Source: Cherax quadricarinatus (taxonomy: Eukaryota; Arthropoda; Malacostraca; Decapoda; Parastacidae). From it: DNA of 64,000 bases. Made by a program: the position numbers and the translations under genes. The notes beneath the pieces were generated by a model. It had not been told where the DNA came from, made no database searches, and saw only the letters and a program-made list of their open reading frames with translations. The stretch spans positions 194,093 to 258,092 of the forward strand of contig NW_027195234.1 of the NCBI RefSeq assembly GCF_038502225.1. The letters run 5' to 3'. Below, in pieces: positions 22,855-34,929 of the stretch. Position 1 is the first letter of the stretch. Every line of letters begins with the position of its first letter.

Positions 22855-23019
22855 CCAAGAGTTGCACATATGTCTAAGTTATCAACTACATAAAATAAAT
22901 ACCTCTTTTTATGAACACTCTTTGGAACTATTACTAGAAATAATTCTCTCTCTCCTACGTGGATTTTCCTTTCATCATTTATTCTTTGTATTTTCTTCCT
23001 AGCATTTAATTTACTTGTC

Positions 23020-23556
23020 ATAGTTTGGAAGTTAGGAGGAGGTGCGGGATTACCAAAACTGTTGTCCAGAGGGCTGAGGAAGGGTTGTTGAGGTGGTTCG
23101 GACATGTAGAGAGAATGGAGCGAAACAGAATGACTTCAAGAGTGTATCAGTCTGTAGTGGAAGGAAGGCGGGGTAGGGGTCGGCCTAGGAAAGGTTGGAG
23201 AGAGGGGGTAAAGGAGGTTTTGTGTGCAAGGGGCTTGGACTTCCAGCAGGCATGCGTGAGCGTGTTTGATAGGAGTGAATGGAGACAAATGGTTTTTAAT
23301 ACTTGACGTGCTGTTGGAGTGTGAGCAAAGTAACATTTATGAAGGGGTTCAGGGAAACCGGCAGGCCGGACTTGAGTCCTGGAGATGGGAAGTACAGTGC
23401 CTGCACTCTGAAGGAGGGATGTTAATGTTGCAGTTTAAAAACTGTAGTGTAAAGCACCCTTCTGGCAAGACAGTGATGGAGTGAATGATGGTGAAAGTTT
23501 TTCTTTTTCGGGCCACCCTGCCTTGGTGGGAATCGGCCAGTGTGATAATAAAAAAA
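23020..23556 (+). pseudogene. 5'-truncated RTE-like LINE, C-terminus and 3' UTR
   Basis: The copy starts abruptly at TTTGGAAGTTAGGAGGAGGT and is nearly identical to 61022-61556 of the full-length element. The open frame (to 23306) gives RRCGITKTVVQRAEEG, LLRWFGHVERMERNRM and GRRGRGRPRKGWREGV, the basic C-terminal domain after the polymerase in RTE-type proteins. The 3' UTR ends in the GGGCCACCCTGCCTTGGTGG hairpin and an ATAATAAAAAAAA tail. Differences are a handful of substitutions, so it is a young 5'-truncated insertion lacking the RT and endonuclease. Confidence 0.9.
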
Positions 23557-23722
23557 AATAACTTTAAATAAACAGTTTGGATCTATCTTTCTCTTCTTTT
23601 CTACATTAAGTTATTTCTTTCTCCTTCTAGTCTTACGTTTGTGTATTTCTAGACTTCTTGATTCTCTGTTATGTTTGCTGATTGATCTGGTTCTTCTTTC
23701 ATTTCAATCCCTTTCGTTTTTC

Positions 23723-24067
23723 TCATAGTTTACCAAACACCTTCTATTAAATCATTCTATATTATTCATGTATCCCAAACACCTTCTATTAAACCAGTCT
23801 ATATTATTCATATATCCCAAACACCTTCTATTAAACCAGTCTATATTATTCATATATCCCAAACACCTTCTATTAAACCAGTCTATATTATTTATGTATC
23901 CCAAACACCTTCTATTAAACCAGTCTATAATATTCATGTATCCCAAACACCTTCTATTAAACCAGTCTATATTATTCATGTATCCCAAACACCTTCTATT
24001 AAACCAGTCTATATTATTCATGTATCCCAAACACCTTCTATTAAACCAGTTTATATTATTCATGTAT
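23723..24067 (+). repeat. 42-bp minisatellite, about 8 copies
   Basis: The unit starts CCCAAACACCTTCTATTAAA and ends ATTATTCATGTAT. Because 42 is a multiple of three, both strands stay open, giving 14-residue repeats (YPKHLLLNQSILFI on plus, NNIDWFNRRCLGYM on minus). No start context, codon bias or flanking gene supports expression. Confidence 0.95.
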
Positions 24068-24689
24068 CTCTTTCAAAGTCTGTTGAATCATATCTTCATA
24101 TATGTTACAAAGCTCGCTGTACAGATTACATATATCTGTACCTTTGTAATATATATTGTTTCATTTAACTCTCCTAAAATATTGTTTTGAAACATTGTGA
24201 TTTCTATTCTTATGATCTGATCGTACTTAAAATGAAATTCTTTTCCATTTCCTATGTTGAAAATTCCTTCCATTCTTCACGTAAACAATGTATATAATAC
24301 CTTCTATCACTATAGTTGTTTAATTTATGTACAGGTGAATAAGAAACCTCTCATTATATTGAGGAAATCTTTTGATCATTATCAACAGTTCCAGCCTCAT
24401 AGGTTGCCCAACTTACTATTTTATAGTTTATATCTGTAAGTATAATAATTTTTTCCTTTATCACGGTCACGTATCATCAGAAGCGTGCGTGCGTGTGCCA
24501 TCGTCATGAGTCTGGACTTCGAGGTTAGAACAAATAGTAAGGGCATCTGCCTCCCATTCAGTTGACGAAGGATCAAGCCTCCGCCACGTTCTGTGCTGAT
24601 TAGCCCACATGGGTTTAGCACTAAACATGAATTAATCATCTTTATGAAGCCGATTACCTTCCATCTTTTTTGTTACGCCTCCATTTCTC
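24068..24689. other. No recognised feature
   Basis: AT-rich DNA with no element or gene that I can identify. Confidence 0.4.
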
Positions 24690-25245
24690 AGTATACAGCG
24701 GCCACAAAAACACTCCCTGATTTCAAACAGGTATAACATGTAACGTTATTGCAATAATCTTTCACCGTTAGTAGCTTCAGATGGAGGATTTCATTCCGTT
24801 TCATGTGGTTTAGGGTAGCATTAAAGGTACTCAATGTGCGCCCCTCTGGTTGCTCGGCAAACAGAGGACCGGTGACCTCTGCAAGTGGCCTGCGAGGTCA
24901 CCGGACCTAACTGTTTGTGACTTCTCTCTTTGGGTGTACGTGAAGAGCACAGTTTACCTCCAGCACTACCTGCAACTCTGTAGGAGCTGAAAATTTCGAT
25001 CACTCAAGCAGTTCGCATATCACCAGATATGCTGCAGAGCGTCTGGACCGAACTCGACTATCACATCGATGTTTGCAGAGCAACCAGAGGGGCGCACATT
25101 GAGTGCCTTTAATGCTATCCTATACCACATGAAACTGAATGAAATCCTGCATCTGAAGCTACTAACTGTGAAAGATTATTACAGTAAAGTTACATGTTAT
25201 ATTTGTTTAAAATCAACGAGTGCTTTTGTGGTCACCCTGTATATA
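24690..25245. pseudogene. Two mariner-like transposon 3' ends, head to head
   Basis: The arms (about 24690-24855 and 25070-25245) are inverted copies of about 160 bp. On the plus strand 24880-25110 encodes transposase remnants: WPARSPDLTVCDFSLW with the DDE/D-family SPDL..CD region, and, after frame changes, PDMLQSVWTELDYHIDVCRA ending in RGAHIECL and a stop. The minus strand of the left arm encodes the same C-terminus (VCRATRGAHIEYL then stop). The outer tips (TATACAGC-GGCCACAAAAAC and its mate GTGGTCACCCTGTATA) look like terminal inverted repeats. The structure is therefore two 3' halves of one family in inverted orientation, with the N-terminal catalytic half missing. Confidence 0.75.
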
Positions 25246-25529
25246 GCTAAAAGAACAACAAAGACAACAAGAGCAGCAGCAACAACACACTTGTTATTGC
25301 CAAGATCGTAGATCCCTCCCTCTCTTTTTTTTTTCTTCTCACTGTCAGTTGTGATTGGCATTGAGAGGTCAGTTGTGCTCGAGTTAACTTTACCTATCCT
25401 GAGTTCCATGTATATCTTAGGTGAATTCACTATGACTATGTTAAACGAAATAATTATTCTCACAGTTGTAGTTTCTGAATGGGTTACTGTTTATGTCTGT
25501 CTGGTGAATTTACTAAACTTTATCTGAAG

Positions 25530-25878
25530 TCACTTTATCTGGTGTGGTCACTGTGCCTGCGTCTGGTGGGGTCACTGTACCTGCGTCTGGTGGGGTCACT
25601 GTACCTGTGTCTGGTGTGGTCACTGTACCTGCGTCTGGTGTGGTCACTGTACCTGCGTCTGGTGGGGTCACTGTACCTGTGTCTGGTGTGGTCACTGTAC
25701 CTGCGTCTGGAGGGGTCACTCTACCTGTGTCTGGTGTGGTCACTGTACCTGCGTCTGGTGTGGTCACTGTACCTGCGTCTGGTGTGGTCACTGTACCTGG
25801 TCTGGTGGGGTCACTGTACCTGGTCTGGTGTGATCACTGTACCTGCGTCTGGTGTGGTCACTGTACCTGCGTCTGATG
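25530..25878 (+). repeat. 24-bp minisatellite, about 14 copies
   Basis: The unit is close to CTGTACCTGCGTCTGGTGTG plus GTCA, with GGTGGGG and GTGTCTG variants and two 21-bp units near 25800. A period of 24 gives 8-residue repeats on both strands (VTVPASGV and TTPDAGTV), which I treat as non-coding. Confidence 0.93.
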
Positions 25879-26007
25879 AAGACTGAAAATGTCTGGTTAG
25901 ATCACTGCAGCTGTGTCTTATAAGGGAACTACAGGTGTCTGGTGTTATTACTTTACCTTTGGTCGGTGTAATCAAGATATGTGCCATGTGAGGTCACACT
26001 ACCTGTG

Positions 26008-26140
26008 TTTGACTCACGAAATCATCACGATAGCAAACCAACCTAGAATTATAGTTGAGCGGTTAACACACTGACTTGTGAGTTTTTGGTTTCGCCTGCC
26101 ATGGGTTCGACTCCCACCCCTTTTGTGACTAGTTACAGCA
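26008..26140 (+). mobile_element. tRNA-derived SINE remnant with inverted tail
   Basis: TTGAGCGGTTAACAC and GGTTCGACTCC (26104-26114) are A- and B-box-like. Immediately upstream (26010-26042) GACTCACGAAATCATCACGA then TAGCAAACC is a SINE tail in the minus orientation, as at 35495-35530. Tail and head are thus in opposite senses, which suggests a partial fold-back or inverted insertion. Confidence 0.6.
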
Positions 26141-27544
26141 CCTGTTATTTGTGAGGTCACAGTTGCTGTCAGTGTAAAATTGAATTCCGTTTTGGAACGA
26201 TAGCTAGTTTCTGAGTACGTGTTATAGGTTAGACTTACAGCAAGGAGGTCAGTGTGTGTTAGGACGTTATATATGTCGGGAGTGAATTCTGTGCGATATC
26301 TGACTGACAGGACTAAGATGTAGTGAACTGTCAGTTTGATCTGGTAATCCTTAGAGAGGTGTCAGACAGAGCTAAGTACAGAAACAAATAGGAGTCATCT
26401 AGTTGACCAATATGAAGAAGCTATCGCTCTACCACTAGTCCCCACACCAGTGCCAAAAGCAGTGCCAACTGTCATACAGGGCCACCTCATTCTGTCTGTG
26501 AGAACCCCAGCATGGATCTCACAGAAAAAAGTACATCAAGGGGAGCTTCAGAGGTGCTAGCAGCGTTTGGATAGTAATGGAAATGGGCAAACTATCACTA
26601 TTAACTGCATCTGTAGGTGACCTCCAGTAATACTGCGAAAGCCAAATAGCCTCCCTAAACAGTACCAGCTAGTACACCTGGCGGTCCACTCCCACCTCAG
26701 TTCTGCAACTGGTGGATTGAAGGAGAGGTAACAGGAAATGACGCCTTCCATAATCCACCAGAGCAACATTTAAAGAAGGGGGAAAAGCCGCCGCTACGTA
26801 AAGCAAATATAGGTTGTTAAAGGGGGGTGAAGGGTGCTTAATCAGGTTAAGCCTCTCTACCTTCATCACATTAAAATTACCAAGTTTCAGGGAAGGTTGT
26901 TTGTCTGGTGTGGCCCTTTGTGTGGCGAGGTCAGTATATTGAGGTCACACTACCCGTGTCTGGTAAAGCTACCATTCTGTGATGAGGTCCTTGTTTTGTC
27001 TTTGATGAGGTCACTGAAAAGTTCCGAAATATTTTCTGAGCCCGAACCTAACTTTTGGGAGGTACCATAAGTAGCTGCAGCGATCAATTGTAGCATCTCA
27101 AAAGTAATATTTTACCTTGAATTCTGGAAGTAAATTGAGGATCAAGGTAAAATAAAATTCTAAGCTAATAATCATAGGGAGCATTCTTCAATATATTACC
27201 ATAAAGCTGTGCCTTAAGGTAAACTGAATTTGACACGTTTGCATGAATGAATTAAAGGTTTGAAATTTAAATCAGGAACTTAGACTTATCTAATATTGCA
27301 GCTTCTCCTGAGGAAAGGACTGAATGATGCCATGCTATTAGTGCCCACAATCTACAGGCGTACAGACACATGTATAATTGGGTGATAGACATTTGCAATA
27401 GGATGTTAAGAATGAAGGCGAGAGTAAAGTTAAGTCATCAGCCGTTTTTGTAACTCCAGCTCAAATTGCGACGGCCAATTTGAAAGAGAAAATCCAAATC
27501 ACATTCAGAAATTTATTCAAACCAAAGGGAGTAAGTCACACCAT
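26141..27544. other. No recognised feature
   Basis: This is the longest stretch in the window without an identifiable repeat on inspection. Open frames are short and have no recognisable domain. It could hold regulatory or unannotated repeat sequence. Confidence 0.4.
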
Positions 27545-27765
27545 GAAGAGGCTGCGGCGAGGATAACGGAAGCGGCAGTTGAAGCAGCAGCGGCAGCAGC
27601 AGCGTCAGTAACGATGGCAGTTATTGGCGAAGGCTACGGCAAAGACATTAAAGAAAAAGGCGGTGCCGGCGGTACTAGCGACGGAGGCGGTAGAAGCAAC
27701 AGCAGCAAAGGCAACAGCAGTGGTGGCCGCAGCATCAGCGGCCGAGGAATGCTGTGAGAATCAAT
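27545..27765 (+). repeat. Degenerate GCA/GCG-rich triplet region
   Basis: Imperfect runs such as GCAGCAGCGGCAGCAGCAGC occur at 27575-27605 and similar triplets continue to 27760. No stable long frame with domains is present. Confidence 0.6.
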
Positions 27766-27847
27766 AACAATAGCGTCAAAACCTTCGGTGGCAACATCAG
27801 CAGCATTATGCTAAGACATGCATCATAACAAAAAATATATCCGCAAG

Positions 27848-27849
27848 TT

Positions 27850-27885
<36 letters not shown>

Positions 27886-28140
27886 TTGCGTCACTTCACT
27901 GACCTGTGCCACCACTCCTCCCCCTATCCACTACGACTATTTTCACTTCTTGCACTCTTTCACTACTATGTCCATTTCCTTCTTTTATTTTTGTACCTCT
28001 TTTTCTTCCGTCACTGATCTCTCGTATAAATACTGGCTCCCTCACCTTCGTGTGTTAGTGTGTGAATACTTTATGGTCCAACTCGGACCGTAACGTCGTC
28101 ATAATTTTTTTCTATGTACGGTGTAGTTGTGTATTGTTCC
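27848..28140 (+). mobile_element. 3' end of a Penelope-like element
   Basis: A (TAC)n tract, then TATAAATACTGGCTCC (28025-28040), then GGTCCAACTCGGACCGTAAC and GTCGTC (28075-28100) and CTATGTACGGTG reproduce the order seen at the end of the element at 16126-17879. No coding part remains. The GAAAC of the end hairpin is changed to GTAAC. Confidence 0.65.
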
Positions 28141-31019
28141 ATTTAGGGTATTGTGCCTTTTCGTTCTTTATAAGTCAGTTAACATATGTAGACAGGAGCC
28201 GCGGCATCAGCGGGTGGGCAGCTCTGGTAACGGAAGTTTCAACAGCATAAGGAACGACACAATCATGCCCTCTGCTCCAGTACAAACTATACGCATAACC
28301 CGTTCCAGGTCATAGGAAGTAAACAAAAGTAAATTATGATTATGGGATTTTTTTCCCATTCTAGTTAGACCAGAGAAAAAGAAAAATATTGGGTTCTTAG
28401 TTATGCTTGCCAACTCTAACCTTTTTCATCTACGTTATGGCGACCCAGCATTAATGTTAGGTAGCGGACTACGGCTCCATGGGTAACATCCACTGTACCA
28501 TCAAAACCTTTGTTTTACTATTAAATCTTCCACTGACCTCGGCAAAACCTTCACAATGCCATCAAAACACTCGCTACTGTATTAAATTCCGTACTTCACT
28601 GTCAAAATCTTCACTATCAACTAAACCTTCACTGCATTATCCACACTATACCATAACATTAACGTCTTCAAGATAACGCCACTATCATATCAAATGAGGA
28701 GAATAATGCATCACACGCAACACCCAAACAATCATCTACAAATACTCGGCCCTTGCAACCACACACACAACTACAAATATACTAACACACAAATACATAG
28801 ACAAACTTTAGGTTAGTTCCCCAAATATTTAGTTAGGTTATAGACTGCTGTTTAAAAGGATAAATTTCCCAGTTATTACGCTAATAGATGCGACAATGCA
28901 TAAGGGTAATAAACACCCACCTAGCAGACGGTATTATCAACCCAGTCAAGCAAATGGGTTTACTCACATATGGGCTGCAGTCAATTTATCCATGTCACTT
29001 AGGTTTATTTAGGTTAGATTATCCTTTGCCAGTAAAAGTTAACCAGTTATAAAATACTATAACGGCAAAAAATATATAAAAATAAAAATGGTACAGTGCT
29101 CTGGCGATCGAACAGAAAACGAAGGAAAATATGCTGTTTAAATGGCATGATAATTATTATTATAACCAAAAAGAATGTCAAACTAAAACAAGGCACGTTA
29201 AACAATCACCAATCTGTCTTAGCAACAGTGAAACTGTCTTAATAATCAGGTTCTCGGTATCAACATCACTAGCGACGATCTTCAGAGTGATCAGCACACA
29301 ATATAGAATGGTATAAGCCTTGGTAATTGATACCAACAAATTGGTATGAAGAAAAAAAGTAAGCAAACTCGTCCTCAGCGAACATCTTACACACCGACGA
29401 TATCTAGAAGCCTTGCTAAGAGCCGTCACCGACACCTTAAAACATAATGCTGGAATCTACAAAATTAAAAAAAGAATTGGTATACATGATACCCAGCCAG
29501 AAAAAATAAAACCTACCCAACAACAAATTAGTCACATGACCCCATTGTCTACCTGACTTCATGTCGAATATGTTACATTTCGTTTTCAGGTCACCATGAG
29601 TCACTCAGACTATATATACTATTATTTTATTTGGCGTTATGAGTAATTAATGTCTCAGGATCGAGACCTTTGCTGATAAACATATCTAAACTTTACTCAG
29701 GTGTCTTTTGTTCTACGTGTAATGAATCCTAACCATAATTTTTGTAGGGGTGGACCGGTAAGCCAGCTGAAAGCCACAGTCATATGACCAAAAACTCCAG
29801 CTGCGGCTCATCATGTAACTAAGACCAGCGCCAAAAAACACTCGTCCTGTTTCCTGACAAACCTTGTCTATCCTAACATTTTTAAATAGCACAGCATGTC
29901 TTACCTTCACTCTCAGGTTACAACGTCAGCATCAACGTCAGTAGTTACGTCTGCACTGAACTCAAAGAGCTTTCACTTTGGCATCTGGCTTTTTCACTCA
30001 TTCAATATATCAATTTCTGACGTATGTTTCCTGCCGTATGTTTCCGTATGCCGCATGTTTACACGTATGTGCAGACTGAGCACATGTTATGAACGTTAAT
30101 CGTCTTACGAGTCACCTGAACACAGGTTTTGCAAGTAACTTTGAAACTTTAGTTTTCTTAAGGATGCTTTATAACGTTTTGTAATGCAGGTTTTATATGA
30201 ACTACATGATATATAACGTTGTACATAGTCTATGTTATATACGTTATATAACCTATGTTATATAACGTATGCTATTATAAGTCTGTTAACTCTGTTCTAT
30301 AAGGTACGTGTGTCTTATAAAGTTTATTTTAAACTTATATACACTTACGTACACAAAATATCAACGTTCACTTAAACGCTGCCTGAGCCGCTGTAATTTC
30401 CCTTAAATCATCAAATCACTAAGCTGACACACGCGACTAACACTGCTGGAGGAACTCCAAGAACTAACTTCAAGATGCAATTTTCTTGTCAGGTGTTTCT
30501 GACCTTCCCTGGGCTGCCCATCCTCACACTTCTGGGCCAATCAAAAGTCGAGGAAAACATGCGGAACCAATCAGAGATCGATAATTACCTGTAACTATCC
30601 CGAGCCGCTTGTTAGATCACCCGTACTTGTCTGTGTGCGGGCGAGTATATTGTCAACATAAACAATTTGTATATACATATACTGTATATATGCAGTTTGT
30701 ATATATACTGAAAGGTGTTTCTTTCGATCACGGGGTATATACTCCGAAAGATGGATATATATCTTAGTGTATATATATATACCGTTAACTTTTATCCTTA
30801 TTTTATGGATTAAAGTATTCTTGATTGGTGGTGATCACGTGTCATGAAGAGTATATACAATAAGTCTCTCGAACTGAATGTACCCTGAGTTTACTTAATT
30901 ATTAATTCGGGAGCGGGGCGTCCTTGCTGGTGTACTTGGTGGTGTACTTGCTGTGTACTTGGTAATGTACTTGGTGGGGTTTAAACGTAGTTATGCAGCT
31001 ATACAAACATTGAATATAT
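28141..31019. other. No gene recognised; AT-rich with dyads
   Basis: 29295-29345 (GAATGGTATAAG ... ATACCAACAAATTGG) resembles the terminal segment beside the 53.2-kb mini-element. 30190-30300 contains repeated TATATAACGT palindromic phrases. Two CCAAT motifs at 30537 and 30567 are listed separately. Open frames are short and lack domains. Confidence 0.4.
30537..30573 (+). promoter_or_regulatory. Paired CCAAT boxes
   Basis: CCAATCA occurs at 30537-30543 and 30567-30573, exactly 30 bp apart. A GC-richer segment follows (30600-30650), with TATATAC about 100 bp downstream of the second box. The arrangement is promoter-like, but no downstream gene is recognisable. Confidence 0.2.
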
Positions 31020-32060
31020 CGTTTATTTTATTAATACACCGGCTATTTCTCACCGAGGCAGAGTGACCCGAGAAAGAAGAAACACTTTCAACATCACTCA
31101 TTCCATCACTGTCTTGCTACAGGCGTCCCTGCACTGCATTTCATAAACTGCAACATATCTCCACTCCTTCAGACTGCAGGCGCTCTACTTTTTACCTCCA
31201 GGACTCAAGTCCGGCTAACGTGTTTCTATGAATCCCTTCATAAATGTTACTCTGCTTACACTTCAACTTCACCTCAATTCACAAAAACCACTTGGCACAT
31301 AAAACCTCTTTTAATCCATCCCTCAAACTTTTTCTAAGACTACCACCCTCCCCCCTTCCCTCCACTACAGATTTATACGCCCTCCTAGTCATTTTGTTAT
31401 TCTTCCATCCTCTCTAAATGTCCGAAACACCTCAACAACCTCTCCTCAGCATTCTGGATAATACTTAGAGAAACCCTGCACCTCCTTCTAATCTCCAAAG
31501 TTACAGATTTTCTGCAGAATATTCACACCACACATAGCCCTCAGACACAACATTTCCACTTATACTGGTACCACTATATTCTCATACATTCCTCCTTTCG
31601 CTTCCCTGGATAATGCTCTTTGTCTCCACAGACTCCTCAGTTCTCCACTCACCATTTTCTTCTCATCAGTTCTACGATTCACCACGTCTTTCATTGATTT
31701 ATTTGCCGAGAAGTCCACCCTAAAATATATTAACACATTCAAATATCTAATCATTCATTACTAATTTTTTTGTTATCCTTATCACCTCGCTGTTTCATAT
31801 GATCACATTTAATTTCCTCCTTTTTTATACCCTCCCAAACGCGTCCACTATCCTCTGAAACTTCAGAATCTCTCAAAAGCACAGTGTCATCAGCAAAAAG
31901 CATCTGTGACAACTCCCACTTTATGCTATATTCTTTATATTTTAATCGCACATCTCTTCCCAAGAATTCACTTCTCTTACAACCCCATCTATAAATATAC
32001 TTAACGACGATACTGACATCACACATCCCTATCTAAGGCCTACTTTTTGGGAAATAATGC
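31020..32060 (-). pseudogene. RTE-like LINE, 3' half, decayed
   Basis: Read on the minus strand, it starts at GGAAATAATT-like sequence before the RT motif B region (CCTTAGATAGGGATGTGTGA near 32015-32034) and keeps motif C as LFADDTVLLRDSE near 31885. The C-terminal SLWRQRALSREAKGGMYENI segment follows near 31600. The tail has the CACTCTGCCTCGGTGAGAAA hairpin and an ATTAATAAAATAAAC end at 31020. The frame breaks at about 31750, and the N-terminal endonuclease is missing. It is more diverged than the 23.0-kb copy. Confidence 0.82.
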
Positions 32061-32071
32061 TAATCACTGGT

Positions 32072-32349
32072 GTGTAAAAAATTTATAATTTTGCACCAAT
32101 AGAATCTCAGAAAACTTACTATACATTATTATAACAAGCGCAATTTAATTTAGCCTAATCCAACTAAACATATTTTAGATATGTTTACAATTATTTAATA
32201 ATAAACAAACACAACGAAATATATTTTTTCATTAGGTTCAGAATGATTTTTGCGAAATTATTGCATACACAAATTTTCGCTTGCCTTATATGGCAAGATG
32301 AGCGTTGCTATTTAAGCCAAGATCGCAAGTTTTACACATTCGGCACGAC
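32072..32349 (+). mobile_element. Truncated copy of the 388-bp TIR element
   Basis: It matches the right 280 bp of the elements at 33825 and 61746, ending CATTCGGCACGAC at 32349 next to TATATATA. The left terminal repeat is absent. Confidence 0.8.
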
Positions 32350-32388
32350 ATATATATATAAATATATATATATATATATTATATATAG
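32350..32388 (+). repeat. (TA)n tract
   Basis: A short interrupted AT dinucleotide tract adjoins the truncated element. Confidence 0.9.
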
Positions 32389-32389
32389 G

Positions 32390-33704
32390 GAAGTACCACC
32401 TCTATAACTGGAATGGGGACCCTCATCCTCAGAGAAGACAATAAACGTACCTCAGAGAAAACTCAAGGTTCTCCCCGGAGCTGTTTGAATATTTTCTTCT
32501 CCTACCACCCCCTATATATGTTTTATTCTATGTGAACATTTATTAATAAACAAAATACATTTACAGAAAAAAACATATACATGAATACAATGGCACAATG
32601 TATCAAAGATGATGAATTTCCTCCAGCTCCTCCGAGGCTGGACGTGAGCCAAGTATGCAGCAAGCATTTCCCCTCTGGATGGCGACGCTGAGGCGCTGGA
32701 ACATGAAAGTGGCTGCCCTTGGGTCCCTGGTGGTGTCGATGAGTCTGGAACCCAATTCTTTAAGGAAACGTGTGGCATTTTTTCCCCATGATCCCAAGGT
32801 CTCTGATCCCACTGGGACAAATTGATACTGTTGGCTAATGTCCCTGTACTTGCTGATCTTGTACTCCTCCCTGTGGTCAGCAGCTCCTCCCTGTCGCCCC
32901 ACACTGTGATGGATATAGGTGTCAGCCAGTGTGGACACACAGGTATAGTCCCATGCTAAGAGCTTGCCATTCTTCCAAGGATAGATGGTGATCCCGTCGG
33001 GGCGGTTTGCTGGGTTGTGGGTATTGTTTGCTGCAAGTGATCGTGGCTCCCTCTCGGCAGGGCATCCAGCTGTAGCAAGGGTTCTCTTAATGATGTCGTT
33101 GACCTCATTGTGTCTTGCATGCCAGCCCTTGGTTTTGGAACAGTTAAGACCATGTAGACCGTATTGGTCTGCTTGCACTTCGCCGCAAATACACATATAT
33201 TCTGTGTGAATTGGGGCAGCAAGGCGCAGAGCCACTGCAATACGGAGGGTCTTAGGGTCGAGTCGCGTTCCCATTGCCGATATGGGAACTGTTTGGAGGA
33301 AGTCCCCGGAGTGAGGTGCACTCACAGCCTGGAGACGGGCAATCTCCCTATCTGATGTTGCAGCCCTGAGCATGTTGGCAAGCACCTTTTCAGCAATTGG
33401 GCTATCCCAGCTTGACTGTTTGTGAGCCAGTGCTGCACTAGGGTTTGGTGCTGGAGCAGCAAGAGTCTCCCATTCGGTGATGGCACTGACATAGCTAGGG
33501 TCTTCTATTCCTGCTGAGTCACTGAGGGTGTCAGGAAGAATTTGTCTTATCAACTCGTTTGATGCAATGGAAGAGGATAGGAAAGCTGGTAGAGCAATCT
33601 GGGAGGATCTGCGTACTCCTAGCCCTCCAGACCTGACCGGAAGTGAGGCTTGCAACCACTGTCCATCGTCAAGGGAAAGATTCAATACACTCTCTAGCAT
33701 GGCC
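32390..33704 (-). pseudogene. LINE C-terminus with zinc-finger and restriction-like endonuclease motifs
   Basis: A long uninterrupted frame (stop at 32603, reading in from about 33704) encodes the C-terminal part of a non-LTR retrotransposon protein. [11 protein letters not shown] near 33640 is a typical post-RT segment. Then come a C-x-C-x8-H-x3-C cluster (MCICGEVQADQYGLHGLNC, about 33200-33143), RHNEVNDIIKRTL near 33110 and RPDGITIYPWKNGKLLAWDY near 33008-32945. The order CCHC then P-D...D is that of the restriction-like endonuclease of R2/NeSL/R4-type LINEs. RT and N-terminus are missing because the left boundary is (TA)n. About 210 bp of 3' UTR follow. The clade is not certain. The open frame of some 360 codons suggests a recent insertion. 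Confidence 0.72.

Positions 33705-34929
<1,225 letters not shown>

Larger units (their letters stand above)
22607..22896. mobile_element. Inverted-repeat mini-element with 12-bp TSD
   Basis: The 12-bp sequence ACTACATAAAAT occurs at 22607-22618 and again at 22885-22896, bracketing a 266-bp insertion. Inside it, two arms of about 75 bp are inverted: the left from about 22660 (ACATGTGCAACTCTTGGGTA, then TCTTTATTAAGGAAACG) and the right ending near 22875. Each arm carries a complete hammerhead-like motif (separate entries). No coding sequence is present. The left margin (TGTAGATGAATGGTTC) recurs at 56240. Hairpin-GAAACG ends also occur on the Penelope-like element at 16126-17879, so I infer a PLE-derived non-autonomous element. 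Confidence 0.8.

Noticed and set aside
23752..24190. Open frames on both strands with 14-residue repeats
   Set aside because: Explained by the 42-bp period. Mirror-image openness on both strands indicates composition rather than selection.
25513..25886. VTVPASGV and TTPDAGTV repeat proteins
   Set aside because: These are by-products of the 24-bp minisatellite.
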